A DNA stretch of 64,000 nt from Adiantum capillus-veneris (lineage: Eukaryota; Streptophyta; Polypodiopsida; Polypodiales; Pteridaceae), in contig CM043956.1 of assembly GCA_014529385.2 (NCBI GenBank), positions 59,467,120-59,531,119 of the forward strand, read 5' to 3'. The notes below the pieces were generated by a model. It saw nothing but the letters and a program-made list of their open reading frames with translations. It was not told the origin of the DNA and searched no databases. This document shows, in pieces, positions 44,214 through 55,445 of the stretch; within the stretch, counting starts at the first letter, position 1, and each line of letters starts with the position of its first letter. A program made the translations under genes and the position numbers.

Positions 44214-44820
44214 CTGCACACAAACACTTATGATTAGACATTGCACATCCATGTTCTCAGCTGTATAAAGAGCAAGATTCTTGATGGTACACAAAGGTGA
44301 ACGATGCCACTGCTCCACCTGCTTGTTGGCTTAATGTGGAAGATAATTATGTAGAGCTTGACAAGAAAGTAGATCCCCTCTAGAGAGCTTAATGGTGAAG
44401 GAGAAGGAAACCTGTCGAGGAAAGAAAGAGGGATGATCTAGCAAAAGGATATGATGTAGACTTCACCTTTAGCTAGAGGTGTTTAGTGAAGCCCATGGAG
44501 AAATGGAGAACTTCAGCTTGAGGAGAATGCAGCCCTCAAGAATGTAGTAAGCTTTAGGAGGAAAAGGAGGTTCAAACTTCTGATGCAGAGCTTTTGGGAG
44601 GGAAAACTCAAAGGAAGGAAAGAGAAACAAGCTGAAGTGAAGAGAAGTGAGAGATGGTACAATAGAGAGAGAGGGAGGAATGATCACATGTTTTTGGAGG
44701 GACCCCCTTTTAGGAGAGAGGGGGGGAAAAACTAGTAGCTATTAGAGAGAGAAAGGATTGATTTTTACTCAACTATTTTGAGAAGAGTTTAGTTTTCAAA
44801 ATTTAAAAGAGATTTTCTCT

Positions 44821-44832
44821 TTATATTTTATA
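44821..44832 (-). promoter_or_regulatory. TATA box for minus-strand transcription of the TIR element
   Basis: The minus strand reads TATAAAATATAA ~145 bases inside the right end, mirroring the TATA box near the left end. A GA/CT-rich leader (44470-44700) follows. Confidence 0.4.
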
Positions 44833-44931
44833 AGAGAGTGACCACTTACTTTTGGGCCCTGCCATACCCACCATTTCAGTCCACATGGCATCCACCCATT
44901 TGCCCCTTCCATAATCTCCTTTTTAATCCCA

Positions 44932-44977
44932 TGGCAAATAAAGAGGCCCCCTTAGACCCCATTCCCTTCCTAATGTG
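44932..44977 (-). repeat. Right terminal inverted repeat of the 17 kb element
   Basis: Reverse complement starts CACATTAGGAAGGGAATGGG and ends GGCCTCTTTATTTGCCA, pairing with 27976-28021. Confidence 0.82.
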
Positions 44978-47900
44978 TGTCGTTTGTGTTGTCTGTGAAG
45001 CGCCCCATTACTCCTCACATTTGTTCAACAAAATTTGCAACACAAGCTTGGGATATTCTGGCTAGTCTTTATGCAAGCTTGTGTAAAGAGCTGTAGTTGA
45101 AGATTATGCATGACGAAGATGATATGGACACTTTTCTTGCTGTTATCAAGGATATCAATGAGCAAATTATGTTTGCAGGTGAAGTCATTTTAGACAGTTC
45201 CCTGGTGCAGATTGTTCTTGATGCCTTGCCAGACTCTTACTAGACTTTTGCTATTACCTGGAGACTTATGACCCAAGGAAATCCCGAGTTGTCAACTTTG
45301 ATGCATTGTGCACATTGCTGTTACAAGAGTCACTTTCCAAAAAAACCAGGACTAGATAGCGTGTAGTTGAACAAGCTTTTATTGCTGCTCAAAGAAAGGG
45401 TGGTAACAGCAATGTAGCCACTTCTTATGGTTCTTCTGAGAGTGGAAAATCACTTGTTCCTAATGCTTCTGTTGGCATCAATTTGTGTGGAAATTCTGGT
45501 GATAAGGACAAAAAGAAGATGCGTTGCCATTATTGTAAAGCTAATGATCACTTGATCACGCAGTGTCCTAAGTTGAAGGCCAAAGAGGCAAAGAAAAAAG
45601 AGGGTGGTTCCACTGCAAATGCTGGTTCCACTACAAATGCAGCTATTATTGAGTCTTCTATGAAAGGAGACTGTGATGCTGATGTCGATGCAGAATGGGT
45701 CTTAGTACAGAGTGTACCTATAATCCTGTTGTCCATGATGCATGCATGTCAGTTGCTGTAGATTCATATGTGTGGTATTCTGACAGTGGTGCTACAAAGC
45801 ACATTACCTCACATTGTGATTTGTTCACCTCTTTTGAGTCTTTCCCTCATGGGAATTCAGTCACTTGTGCCAACAATGCCTCTTATCTGGTTCAGGGAGT
45901 TAAAAAGATTGTGCTTATCGCTGCAAATGGCAATTCTTTCACACTTGTTGATGCACTTTATGTACATGGGATCAAGAAGAATCTTTTGTTTGTATCTGCA
46001 CTTGTTAGAATTGGTCTTGTAGTCAAAGTCGTGGACGACAGATGTAAAGTTCATGATCTCAGTTTTGGTGATGATTGTTGCATCTAGCATTTTATGCCGT
46101 GGGTTGTATAAGCTCACTTTGTATGACAAGTGTGGGAAAAATTTGCAAATGTAGTTGTGGGTTCAAAGGCTATTTCAGACGCAAAAATTTGGCATGCACG
46201 TTTTGGTCCTCTGAATTTTGCCAGTTTGCTGCCTTTTTGCAGAAAACTGATATGGTTGCTTCTTTCCCGCCTCTTGAAGCACCCGTCAAAATGCTAGATG
46301 ATTGCTGCATCTAGCATTTTATGCCGTGGGTTGTATAAGCTCACTTTGTATGACAAGTGTGGGAAAAATTTGCAAATGTAGTTGTGGGTTCAAAGGCTAT
46401 TTCAGACGCAAAAATTTGGCATGCACGTTTTGGTCCTCTGAATTTTGCCAGTTTGCTGCCTTTTTGCAGAAAACTGATATGGTTGCTTCTTTCCCGCCTC
46501 TTGAAGCACCCGTCAAACACGTTTTTGAAGGCTGTATTTTGGGCAAGATACAACGTTCAAAGTTTCCAAAGGATGGTTCAGTTAGGGCACATGCAGGTTG
46601 TAGCTTGTGCATAGTGATGTTTGTGGGCCCATGCAAACTTCATCCTTGGGCAATTACCTTCACTTCGTGACTTACATTGATGATTACTCCAGGCATGCAT
46701 GGGTATTTCCGCTTAAAGCGAAGCCTGAAGTATTTATGTGCTTCAAAAAATTTCTGACTATGACTGAAAATGTCTCAAAATGTACTATGGGCACCCTCCG
46801 TTCCGATCAAGGGGGGGAGTATATGTCTCATGAATTTAATGCATTTTTGGCTAGTCGTGGGATAAAACACCAATGTGCAGTGCTTTATACGCCTCAACAA
46901 AATGGTGTTGATGAGAGGAAAAACATGTCACTTATGAAAATGGCATGATGTATGGTCAAAAGTCAAGCTTTGCCGCATTCTTTTTGGCTTGAGGCCATCA
47001 TGTGTGCCACTTATGTACTAAACAGCTGTCCTACGAAAGCTTCCCAGTCTATTACTCCATATGAATCATAGCATGATAGAAAGCCTTCTGTTGAGCACAT
47101 GCGTGTTTTTGGTTGTTTGGCATATGTTTTGGTGCCGCAAACATAGCACAGAAAATTGGATGATAAGGCTGTCAAATGTATTTTTGTTGGTTATAGTGCT
47201 GAAAGCAAAGGTTATAGGTTGTATCATCCACAAAAAAAGCATATCTTGGTCTCATGGGTTGTTGTGTTTATGGAAGATTCTGTTCAGCCCTTGCTGTCAT
47301 GTACTAAAGACAATAATGTCAGCTCACAGGACATTTATGACACTTTGTTGCCTCTTTTCAGGGGTGGAAGTTTGAATGTGAAGTCCAATGAGGCAAATAT
47401 ACAGCCTATGGGGGTTTTTGAAAATGTAATAGATCAGCCAATTACTGATGTAGATGTACATGATGTACTTGATGAGGAAAGGGTTGAAAATGAGCAAGCT
47501 AGAGGTATGCCAAAATGGCTGGTGCATACATTGCGTGATAGTAAATTGGATGCACCTTTGTCTAGTCGTACTTGTTCACTTTCTCACCATGCATCTTTTG
47601 CATCAGATTGTTATGCTTTGGCTGTGTGCTTACATGATGTTGATGACCTCTATCTTTTGATGAAGCACAGAATTCAAAAAATTGGATGATTGCCATGGAA
47701 TCATAATATGATGCACTTATAGAAAATGACACATTCACTTAATGTGATTGTCCTCTTGGCAAAAAGGCCATTGGTACAAAGTGGGTTTACAAGTTGAAAC
47801 GCAAGCAGGATGGTGAGATTGATTGCTATAAGGCTTGACTTGTTGCAAAGGGTAAAGCACAACAAAAAGGCATAGATTATAAAGAGACTTCTGCTCCCAC

Positions 47901-49146
47901 TTGTTGTATGACTACTGTGCATTTTCTATGTGCATTGGTAGCTCATTTCAATTGGGATGTACATCAATCAGACATTGTTACTACTTTCTTGAATGGTGAC
48001 ATATTTGAGGAATTTTATGTAATGCAGCCTCATGGTTTTGTCAAGAAAGCTTTGTATGGGTGAAGCAATCTCCTCGTGCTTGGTATGAGAAGGCTGACAC
48101 TCATTTGGTCAAACGAGGCTTTTGTAACAATCCAACAGAAAGCACATTGTATGTCAAGCATGAGGGTGATGTAATTCTTATTATTGTTCTTTATGTGGAT
48201 GATTTGCTGATCACTTGTCCCAATGAGGCACATATTGCTGAATTTAAGGTTGATTTGAATGCTACTTTCAAGATGAAAGATTTGGGGATGTTGCATCATT
48301 ACTTGGGCATACAGTTTAAGTAGTGTGATGGTGGTATTGCCTTGTGTCAAAAAAGTTACATAGAGACATTGCTATGTAAGTTTGGACTTGAGGATTGCAA
48401 ACCTATTGCCACTCCCATGGAAAAAGGTTTGAAGTAGAGTCTACATGATGCTGGTGATCTTTCTAATGTCACTCTTTACCAAATTGTTGTTCGCTACCTC
48501 ATTTATGTATGCAACGCGAGGCCGAATATTCAATTTGTAGTCTCACAGGTCAGCAAATTTATGCATACCCCAAGGTCTAAGCATTGGTAGGCAGTCAAGA
48601 GGATTTTTTGCTACTTGAGTGGCACTTAACATCTTGGCTTGTTTTATCCCAAGGCGGGATCATTGTCACCAGACTTACATGTTTTTTCAGACTGAGAGTG
48701 GGTTGTTGTTTTGATACACGAGTGTCTACAAGTGGTTTTTGTTTCATGCTTGGCAGCTCATGTATATCATGGTTGAGAAAGAAGAAATTTACTGGGCCAC
48801 TTCTAGTTGTGAGGCTGAGTACATGGCAGTCTTCACAGCTATGGTTGAGTGTGTATGGCTCAGATGCCTTATGGATGATTTGGGTGTTGGACAGGACACT
48901 GCCAACACTATCTACACTAACAGTCAGAGCGCATTGGCAGTTGCGAGGAACCCAATTTTTCATGCTCTCACAAAGCACATTGAGGTGCATTATCACTATG
49001 TTAGGGAGCGGCTCTCAACAGGAGAGATCAGCTTGGCTTATGTGCCAACGCAGGACAACCTTGAAGATCATTTCACAAAGGCATTGTCTCATGAGAAGTT
49101 TGAATCTTTTTGCAAAGCTTTGGTCTTAATCCCCTTTGTGGACTGA
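44978..49146 (+). pseudogene. Gag C-terminus, protease, integrase, RT and RNase H of copia A
   Basis: Gag resumes with VSFVLSVKRPITPH, TKFATQAWDILASLYAS and DDMDTFLAVIKDINEQI, and has the knuckle CHYCKANDHLITQC (45522-45565). Protease WYSDSGATKHITSH at ~45774 keeps D-S-G. Integrase: WHARFG, CEGC-like region, MHSDVCGPMQT (46607), LRSDQGGEYMSHEF, TPQQNGVDERKN; all three catalytic residues are present. RT: GTKWVYKLKRKQDGEI (47776), DIVTTFLNGDIFEEFYVMQP, then SPRAWYEKADTHLVKRGF and LYVDDLLITCP (48195). RNase H: SSCEAEYMAVFTAMVE, TNSQSALAVARNPIFHALTK, ending TGA 49144. Many stops, frameshifts and a 227-bp tandem duplication. Confidence 0.88.
46070..46517 (+). repeat. 227-bp tandem duplication in copia A pol
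   Basis: 46070-46290 is repeated at 46297-46517 with a six-base filler (ATGCTA). The copies are almost identical, and 227 is not a multiple of three. Confidence 0.92.
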
Positions 49147-49209
49147 TCATGTCCTCAGGGCATGGCACTTCCCTTTACTCATATGCCAGCTCTTGTTCAT
49201 TGCATCACT

Positions 49210-49221
49210 CCAAGGGAGATT
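49210..49221 (+). other. Polypurine tract of copia A
   Basis: CCAAGGGAGATT directly before the right LTR start TGTTACC. Confidence 0.7.
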
Positions 49222-49423
49222 TGTTACCATATACATGTGGTAGTGATGTGTGTGAACACACTTAGGAATGTTGGGGCATATTTTCCCTCACTAGGAGGTT
49301 TTTCTCCCCGTCCATTGTATATACGCTCATTCATTCTAGGGCTATCTATCTGTCCATTGCACACTAAGTAAAACACTCTCTGTTGTGTGCCTTGAGCTTC
49401 CTTTGTCTTCTCCAAGCTGTGTG
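49222..49423 (+). repeat. Right LTR of copia A
   Basis: Starts TGTTACCATATACATGTGG and matches 27144-27347 along its length. Confidence 0.85.
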
Positions 49424-49947
49424 TGTTTTCCTGCAACCTTAATTCCAACAACAACACAATTGAAAAATGAAAATGCTAAATTCCTACTATGTTTGAGGAT
49501 TGCAGAAGAGCCTACGCATTGCATTGGCAACCATGGACCTGGAAACGGTCTCCTTGGATAGTCATGTTGGTAGCACATGTGGCCAAAACATCATCAGGTG
49601 TCCCTAGGTTAAATAAATCCAAGAAATAGTCTGCAAACAATGACTCCAAACAAGACATGACAACAAATCAAAAGAGGATGATAGCTCAAATGAGGATGAT
49701 AATCCTCCAACACAATCAACAAAGACCAAGGAAGATAAATAGAATGCTTTGGCGGTGACAACAGGAAAGGGGAAGACCTCAAAAGAAAACACCTCAAGAT
49801 TACACTATACCACATGTCAAAATGAGGGTCATGCAACTAATGATTGTGTGCTGAATAAACTTTGGTGCAATATTTAATAGATGATGAGCTTGTACTGATA
49901 CCATGGATTCTTTCGGTGAAAGATTCAAGGATATTCCTAGGCCAGCC

Positions 49948-50140
49948 ACATCTACTCAATGAAACTGTTACAAATACTCCAAGGAATTTGGAAACAAAAG
50001 TTTTTTTAAAAGAAGTTGTTGTACAATTAGAAGAGCACATATCCACATCTGCTCAATGAAACTGTTACAAATACTCCAAGGAATTTGGAAACAAAAGTTT
50101 CTTCGAAAGAAGTTGTTGTACAATTAGAAGAGCACATATC
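49948..50140 (+). repeat. Two-copy tandem repeat, ~96 bp
   Basis: CACATCTACTCAATGAAACT at 49948 and CACATCTGCTCAATGAAACT at ~50044 head two nearly identical ~96-bp copies inside the gypsy relic. Confidence 0.88.
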
Positions 50141-50633
50141 TATGATGAAATGTCCACCACAATCAAGTAAGGACAAGGAAAATTTGAAGTGATCCACAGG
50201 GTGCTGGACAAAAACGAAGACAAAAACCCAAGCAAAGTAGTATAAAAAAAGAACTTGTAAATGGATTATTCTATTCGGATATTTGGGAAGAAATGGTGCA
50301 ATTACCAATCTAGATGAAGTTGAGTGATATGCTCCAATTGGTGCCAACTTTCAAAGAACAATTGATGTTGCAAGATGAAGTACCAATGACAAATAAAGTA
50401 GCATCTAAGGATTTTGTTTCTTTAGCAAATGACCGGGCCCCATTCATCACAATGCGGCATTGAGGGAGTAACTTAAAAATGTGCTTATGGATGGAAGATC
50501 TAGAGTCAATATTATTACATGGGAGACGTGTAAGAAATAATAATGGCATGAATTGAAAGTAGTTTTGTATTTTTTTTGAATGGAGGATTAAAGAAGAGGG
50601 CGAACTCAAGGTATATTGTGGGATTTTACATTT

Positions 50634-50739
50634 GATATTGGAGGAATATCCTTTGTGGTGTCCTTTGTAGTGTTGGATCTACAAAGGATATTGGAGGAAT
50701 ATCCTTTGTGGTGTCCTTTGTAGTGTTGGATCTACAAAA
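50634..50739 (+). repeat. Two-copy tandem repeat, ~53 bp
   Basis: GATATTGGAGGAATATCCTT ... GGATCTACAAA occurs twice in direct succession. Confidence 0.9.
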
Positions 50740-51670
50740 AATGAAAGCAAATTATCACCTTGCTAGGAAACCATGGCTTTGGTAGGTGGCAAAGCATACT
50801 CTAGTTATACAAAGAGGAATCAAGGAAGGTTTTTTGATCCCTTACCAACAAGTCAATTGTATTTGTGAGAAGATTTGATCTATTGTTGCCAAACCGGTGA
50901 ATATGATGGAAGATTTGACAGATGAAGAAGAAGCAAAATCTCTTAAGGCAAGTTGAAATTTAATGTCAATATGTACGGTGGATGTGGAAGCAATTCGTAA
51001 ATATTATACGGATGCTGTCCAACTAAGAGATGGTGGGTAGAATTTGAGATGAATGCCAATAAGGACATTGAGAAGCTGGGCGAAGAGGACAAATCTAACC
51101 TAGAGATAATGGAGTTGAAGGAGTTGTTACATAAAAAATGTGAATTTTGAGAAATAGATGAACAAATTCTCTTGGGTCAAGGAAGATGCAATTGAAGAGC
51201 TAAACCTTGGGATAAAAGATAAACCTCAGAGGTTCTCAAGACCTATAAAAGAATGCCTTGAGGTCAGTCTTTCTCAAATTTTTCTTGTGCTAACTGAAAG
51301 ACGGTTCTACCAATTTTTATACCTAATATTCTCAATTAAGATAAAAACACATTTTTTATATTTTGTAAAGGTGGAAACCTTACATGAATGCTCTTTAGAC
51401 CGTGTGGAAGAAGTATGTCCTATGGTCAAGCAAAGCAAAGATAATACACATTAAGATCAGGGATTTAAGAAGGAATTTTGAAAGGGATCATAGGCCTTTA
51501 TAACCAGGGGAAGACAAAGTACAAAAAGCACAATTTGATGACTAAATGGGTAGAGCCATATTTAGTACATCAGATGCTCACCAATGATTTAGTGAAGGTT
51601 CAAGAATTGAAGGGCTAGGATCTCTCACGTGTAAATGGATTCAAACTCAAGCTCTATAAACCATAGTCAC

Positions 51671-52855
51671 CATTCAAGGGATATGGTCAATTTAGAAAGA
51701 AATATGTTTTATCATAGTAAAAATGGTAAGTACCAAATAGACACAAGAATCAATGCACAAGACAATTCCATGTCAATGGTCCATTGAACCTAAAAAACAT
51801 GCGATTTTTTTTTTTTGGGTGAAATAAATGCCTTTCATGTCCATTACCTTCTAATATTATCAATTTACTTAGATATTGCAACAAGTAACATTAACCTATT
51901 CTCTCATTTAGCAATTTGTAAAATTTTGACTTTTAGGCCTTTCATGCACTTTTTGTAACCTCACTTACCTACTTGTGAAACACCCTACACACCATAAGAA
52001 CTCTTTTATCCACATACTATATGATAGCTAAGAAAGAAAACACGCAATCTTCACCCTTCTCAACCAGGTCACACATAAAATATCTACATAATACCCCTTA
52101 TAGAGATGGATAAAGAAGCAAATTCAAAGCTCCAAGTTTGTAGATAGTGAGAACTGCCTCTATATAGAAACTTATACATGGTCAGAGTATTCAATACGAG
52201 TAGTAATTACATCCAGTAATTATAACAGTGCAAAATTGATTAGAACACAGTACGGATACCTACAAATAGGACCCACTACTTTCATTTTGGGCCATCACTC
52301 TGTTGGTCAGCTGCTAGTCGATCATTTTTCTAGTCATTTGTGGTTGTTGAGATATTACTCTAGTTGTAACCAAGCTCTTTGTGATCCAAAACTCAGTGTT
52401 GAGTTGTACATCTAGCTTATTATCGGAATACACCAATTCTAGTAATTTGCATTTGTTCTCTTAGTTCAATTATTTATCTAGTTTTCTTATGTTCATCTGA
52501 ACTATGAGTTTGTTTGTTGTATCCAATCTGATCTGACATCTAATTGTGAAGTTCTCATGTGGAATAGTTGTTAGAGTAACTAGTGCATTCCGTTTTGGTA
52601 GTCATGGTGGTGAACGTAAGCTCTTGACATGAACCTATCTCTGAGTTGAAAGTTAGAGTCAACTAAACATTCACAATGCCGTTAAGATGTTTTGTAAAAT
52701 GAGGGAGACCTACTAATTTTTTTGATGAGGATCAAGACCACATTAGCACGATAGTTAAAGAATTGGAGCAGAGATTTGATAATGGACCTCAATTATAGAA
52801 TAAGAAAAACAAAGAAGGAGATGCATTTAGGGCTTGGGGAGTCTCATCGTTCAGA
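51671..52855. other. No clear gene; possible gag start near the end
   Basis: Mostly AT-rich non-coding. From ATG 52677 a short frame (MPLRCFVK, then PTNFFDEDQDHISTIVKELE) looks like a retroelement gag start and is cut by the LTR at 52856. The evidence is too thin for a separate call. Confidence 0.35.
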
Positions 52856-53251
52856 TGTTAATTGAGCTCTTAACAGGAGCTGCTAAAGATTGAAGCCTTA
52901 TGAATGCACATCAAAGATGAATATGAAGAAGCAGTGAAGATTGGAGTTACACACTTTTCACATTTTTTCCAAAATGGCCATGTATTGTTATTTCCCAATT
53001 TTTAGCCATTGTGATAATGGTAACGTGTTATGGGCTCAATAAGACTTCCAACATGTAAAGCATAGGTCACTTAGTGTACCTGGGTTGCAGATACAATAAG
53101 TGTGGAGCCTCAAAGGTCTTGGGTGCCGGACGTTCCTCATTTTAGACCTTGGATAAGGTATAAAAGCCAACTTTGTAAAGTTTATTATTAATTTTTTGGA
53201 TAATAGAAACACAGCGTGAGCTAACGGTTCTCACTTCTCTGCTTCTTGAGC
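52856..53251 (+). repeat. Left LTR of the short retroelement
   Basis: Contains TATAAAAG at 53159-53166 (probable promoter). It matches the right LTR with few substitutions. Confidence 0.85.
53159..53166 (+). promoter_or_regulatory. TATA box in the LTR
   Basis: TATAAAAG in a context (GATAAGG-TATAAAAG-CCAAC) conserved as TATAAAAT in the right LTR (~56730). Confidence 0.5.
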
Positions 53252-53569
53252 TCAACCCAAGGACACTGCCACAACAAAATCAATCAATACAGAAAGAAAT
53301 TCTGAGAAGATCAAGTTCAACATCACCAGTGAAAACCAAGAAAAGCTGTCCAATGCATTAAAGCTAGATTTTCACCTAGACAAGAACCTCATGTTTTCTG
53401 CACTTGGAAAAGATGTGACCAACCACAGTTGGAAGATGCTTCTGAATTTGTGAGCATATCAAGAGACAAATGAGGAGAATACTGGGGAATCATCTCCACC
53501 ACCATTAAAGTAAGTTCACAGATCATCATAGCTCAATTTCATGTGATCACAACAAAAGATATGCTAGAC

Positions 53570-54374
53570 GACGTTATAATGGGAATTCCGATGGCCCACA
53601 AGATGTTAGAGATATAGAATGCAAACATGACGGACATACAAAAAATAATGAAGACCAAGACCGGTCACCCGCTGACAACATCACAGAGTCCTCAAGCACA
53701 GTTAAATTGGAGACTTATATCAAAGTAGATCTTATTGAAAATGATTCATCTCCATTGAATAGAACTTCAGGAGAGCTTAAAGAAAATAAGTCAATAGCAA
53801 GTGCAGATCAAACAGAACAAAGGGAAACCATGAAAGCTGTTGAGCAGAGAATGCCACCAAAGCTAGAAGTTAAGAATAACGAGGTTGCAGACAACCAAGA
53901 AACAATAAGAAGTCCAAAGAAAGTTAGATTGGAAAACATAGTCTCAAGCCACCCTCCATAGAGACACAATTAGATCAAGATGAGTCCATGGAAAAAGCAG
54001 GGCAAAGATCATCAATAGAACCAACAACAAGAATAGCTATAGTTCCTACCAGTACAAAAGGAGCAAGTGTTAGATGCAATGCTCTACTGGATAAAGAAGC
54101 AAATTGTAATACAATTACAGACAACATCCATAGCATTTTAGAGATTACTTAGGACAAGCCAGATAATAGAGAAATCATGGGTAAGGCTACAAGTAAAAAA
54201 GAAATGGTTTCTATCCTTAGCATCCAGAAGCATGAGGAGCAAGTCAAGTTTCAGGTGAAGCCTTCAAAGGAAATGCTTGTAGATGTCATCCTTGGACATC
54301 AGTGGTTAGACCAACACAAGGCCTACAAAAAAGATAAAATGGTAATACTCTCTTTTCCAAGAGGTAGGCAATAA
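53570..54374 (+). pseudogene. Gag/protease region of the short retroelement
   Basis: A Glu/Lys-rich frame at 53707-53961 (VEQRMPPKLEVKNNEV) is followed in another frame by a retropepsin-like segment: SVRCNALLDKEANCNTITDN (~54070-54125), where D-K-E stands in place of D-T/S-G, then VKFQVKPSKEMLVDVILGHQ and WLDQHKAYKKDKMVILSF (to ~54350). The second motif (h-LGH-x-WL) is well kept, but the catalytic loop is altered, so activity is unlikely. Confidence 0.55.
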
Positions 54375-54425
54375 CATTTACAGGTACCGTTAATGCCAGA
54401 TTCAGAGTTACAAAAGTCATAAGAA

Positions 54426-55445
54426 TTGAAGAAAAATCTTGCAGACGAAGGTAAAGCTAAAGTGGACCCTCCATCAATTAGCAAAGAAGGTGTGACAACA
54501 TATGCCTCTACATCAAAGAACCCTCATGGATTAGCTTCTTCAAGAAAGTTAGGCTTTCAAAACTTAAAGTCAATTGCTGACCCAACGGAAACCTCTAAGG
54601 AGACACCCAGAAAAGCAAAGATATTTCAGCCAAAGTACTCAAGAAAGCAAAAGATAGTCAAGCAAGTGTTTGTTCCAAGCAGTTTAGTCAAAGGCAAAGT
54701 CAATGATCTGGTTTGGATTAAAGACAGGAAATCAATACAAAAAAACAAACACTTGGGATGGATAGCATCACAATGGAGATTAAAAGAATAAGAGTACTAT
54801 AGAGGTAACAAACAGATATGGGTGCGAAAATTGCAGGTTAGAGCATATGAAGTGAAATCAAGATCCTCCCAAGAAAGAAGGCCCACAAGGTATCAACCTC
54901 GACAACATCCTAGGATACCTAAGAAGCAGGTCTACAACAGAACAACATCAAAAGATGCTAAAGTCTACCATAGCTCCCAAGAGGATATGGAACAGAGATG
55001 GATCTCAAAGGATCTTCCTCTTAGAGAAGGATTTTACAAAGGGTATACAAAGCTTTGGCTACCAGTCAACAACCATAAGCCAACTGCAACTACACGAGAC
55101 CTGCATGAAGATCTAAAAAACTCAACAAGACCTAGAGCAAGGCAAAGTCAACAAAGGAGTTACAAAGGTCCTCAAAAGATTTGGATTCTAAGTCTTCCAA
55201 TAAACCGAGTCAAAAGCCAGATGCCGACAACCAACAGAGGCCTACAACAACAACACAAACAAATAATGGAATCTTCACACTCAAAGAAGGACAACCCAAC
55301 CAACACGAATGTAGATTCAAAGAAGATAAAACAGGGATGGCAAAAGATACCTTCAATGCCAACTTGGTCCTTCACTAATCCTCTTTTTGAGGATTCAAGC
55401 TTACTTTTACCTAAAGAAATGTTTGTAGTAAGCACAAGAATGTAA
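54426..55445 (+). pseudogene. WIxxxx-QIW repeat region of the short retroelement, unknown function
   Basis: A Lys/Ser-rich stretch leads into a module HLGWIASQWRLKE (stop) EYYRGNKQIWVRK (54759-54830) and a second copy RWISKDLPLREGFYKGY then TKLWLPV (54999-55077). Both resemble the module at 20007-20075. The rest is basic and Gln/Asn-rich. No known domain recognised. It sits after the protease where RT normally begins. Confidence 0.5.

Larger units (their letters stand above)
27976..44977. mobile_element. Large TIR element (~17 kb; ~11.4 kb without copia B) with histone-H3-fold cargo
   Basis: Terminal inverted repeats of 46 bases (27976-28021 and 44932-44977) match at ~40 positions and both start CACATTAGGAAG. 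The flanks are copia A gag on both sides: ...KDAQAH before, VSFVLSVKRPITPH after. That fixes the insertion independently of the TIRs. No convincing target duplication is visible; the flanks CAC/GTG may be a palindromic target or part of the TIR. Inside are two or three plus-strand coding relics (28.8, 31.2-33.3 and 33.6-34.7 kb), a minus-strand multi-exon gene (44.2-35.6 kb), a fold-back repeat and a nested copia. The superfamily is not assigned. The 5' CACA(T) end is only loosely CACTA-like. Confidence 0.7.
27144..49423 (+). mobile_element. Ty1/copia retrotransposon (copia A), interrupted by a 17 kb TIR element
   Basis: Short LTRs of ~204 bp at 27144-27347 and 49222-49423 share ACATGTGGTAGTGATGTGTG and most of their length. 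An initiator-Met-type PBS follows the left LTR and a purine tract precedes the right. The order gag, protease, integrase, RT, RNase H (copia order) is visible on the plus strand. Gag is cut at codon level at 27975 and resumes at 44978. Without the insert the element would be ~5.3 kb, normal for copia. No clear target duplication was found. All frames are broken. Confidence 0.88.
49480..51670 (+). pseudogene. Remainder of the gypsy host element: gag end, protease end, integrase C-terminus
   Basis: Just after copia A the translation resumes gag-like sequence (MFEDCRRAYALHWQPW) and a knuckle YTTCQNEGHATNDC at ~49800 (first Cys is Tyr). At 50745-50860 HLARKPWLW (the LGRPWL-type second protease motif) and LVIQRGIKEGFLIPY follow. 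At ~51515-51665 MTKWVEPYLVHQMLTNDLVK and VNGFKLKLYKP resemble the C-terminal end of a gypsy integrase. RT and most of the integrase core are missing. The sequence is heavily decayed. Confidence 0.5.
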
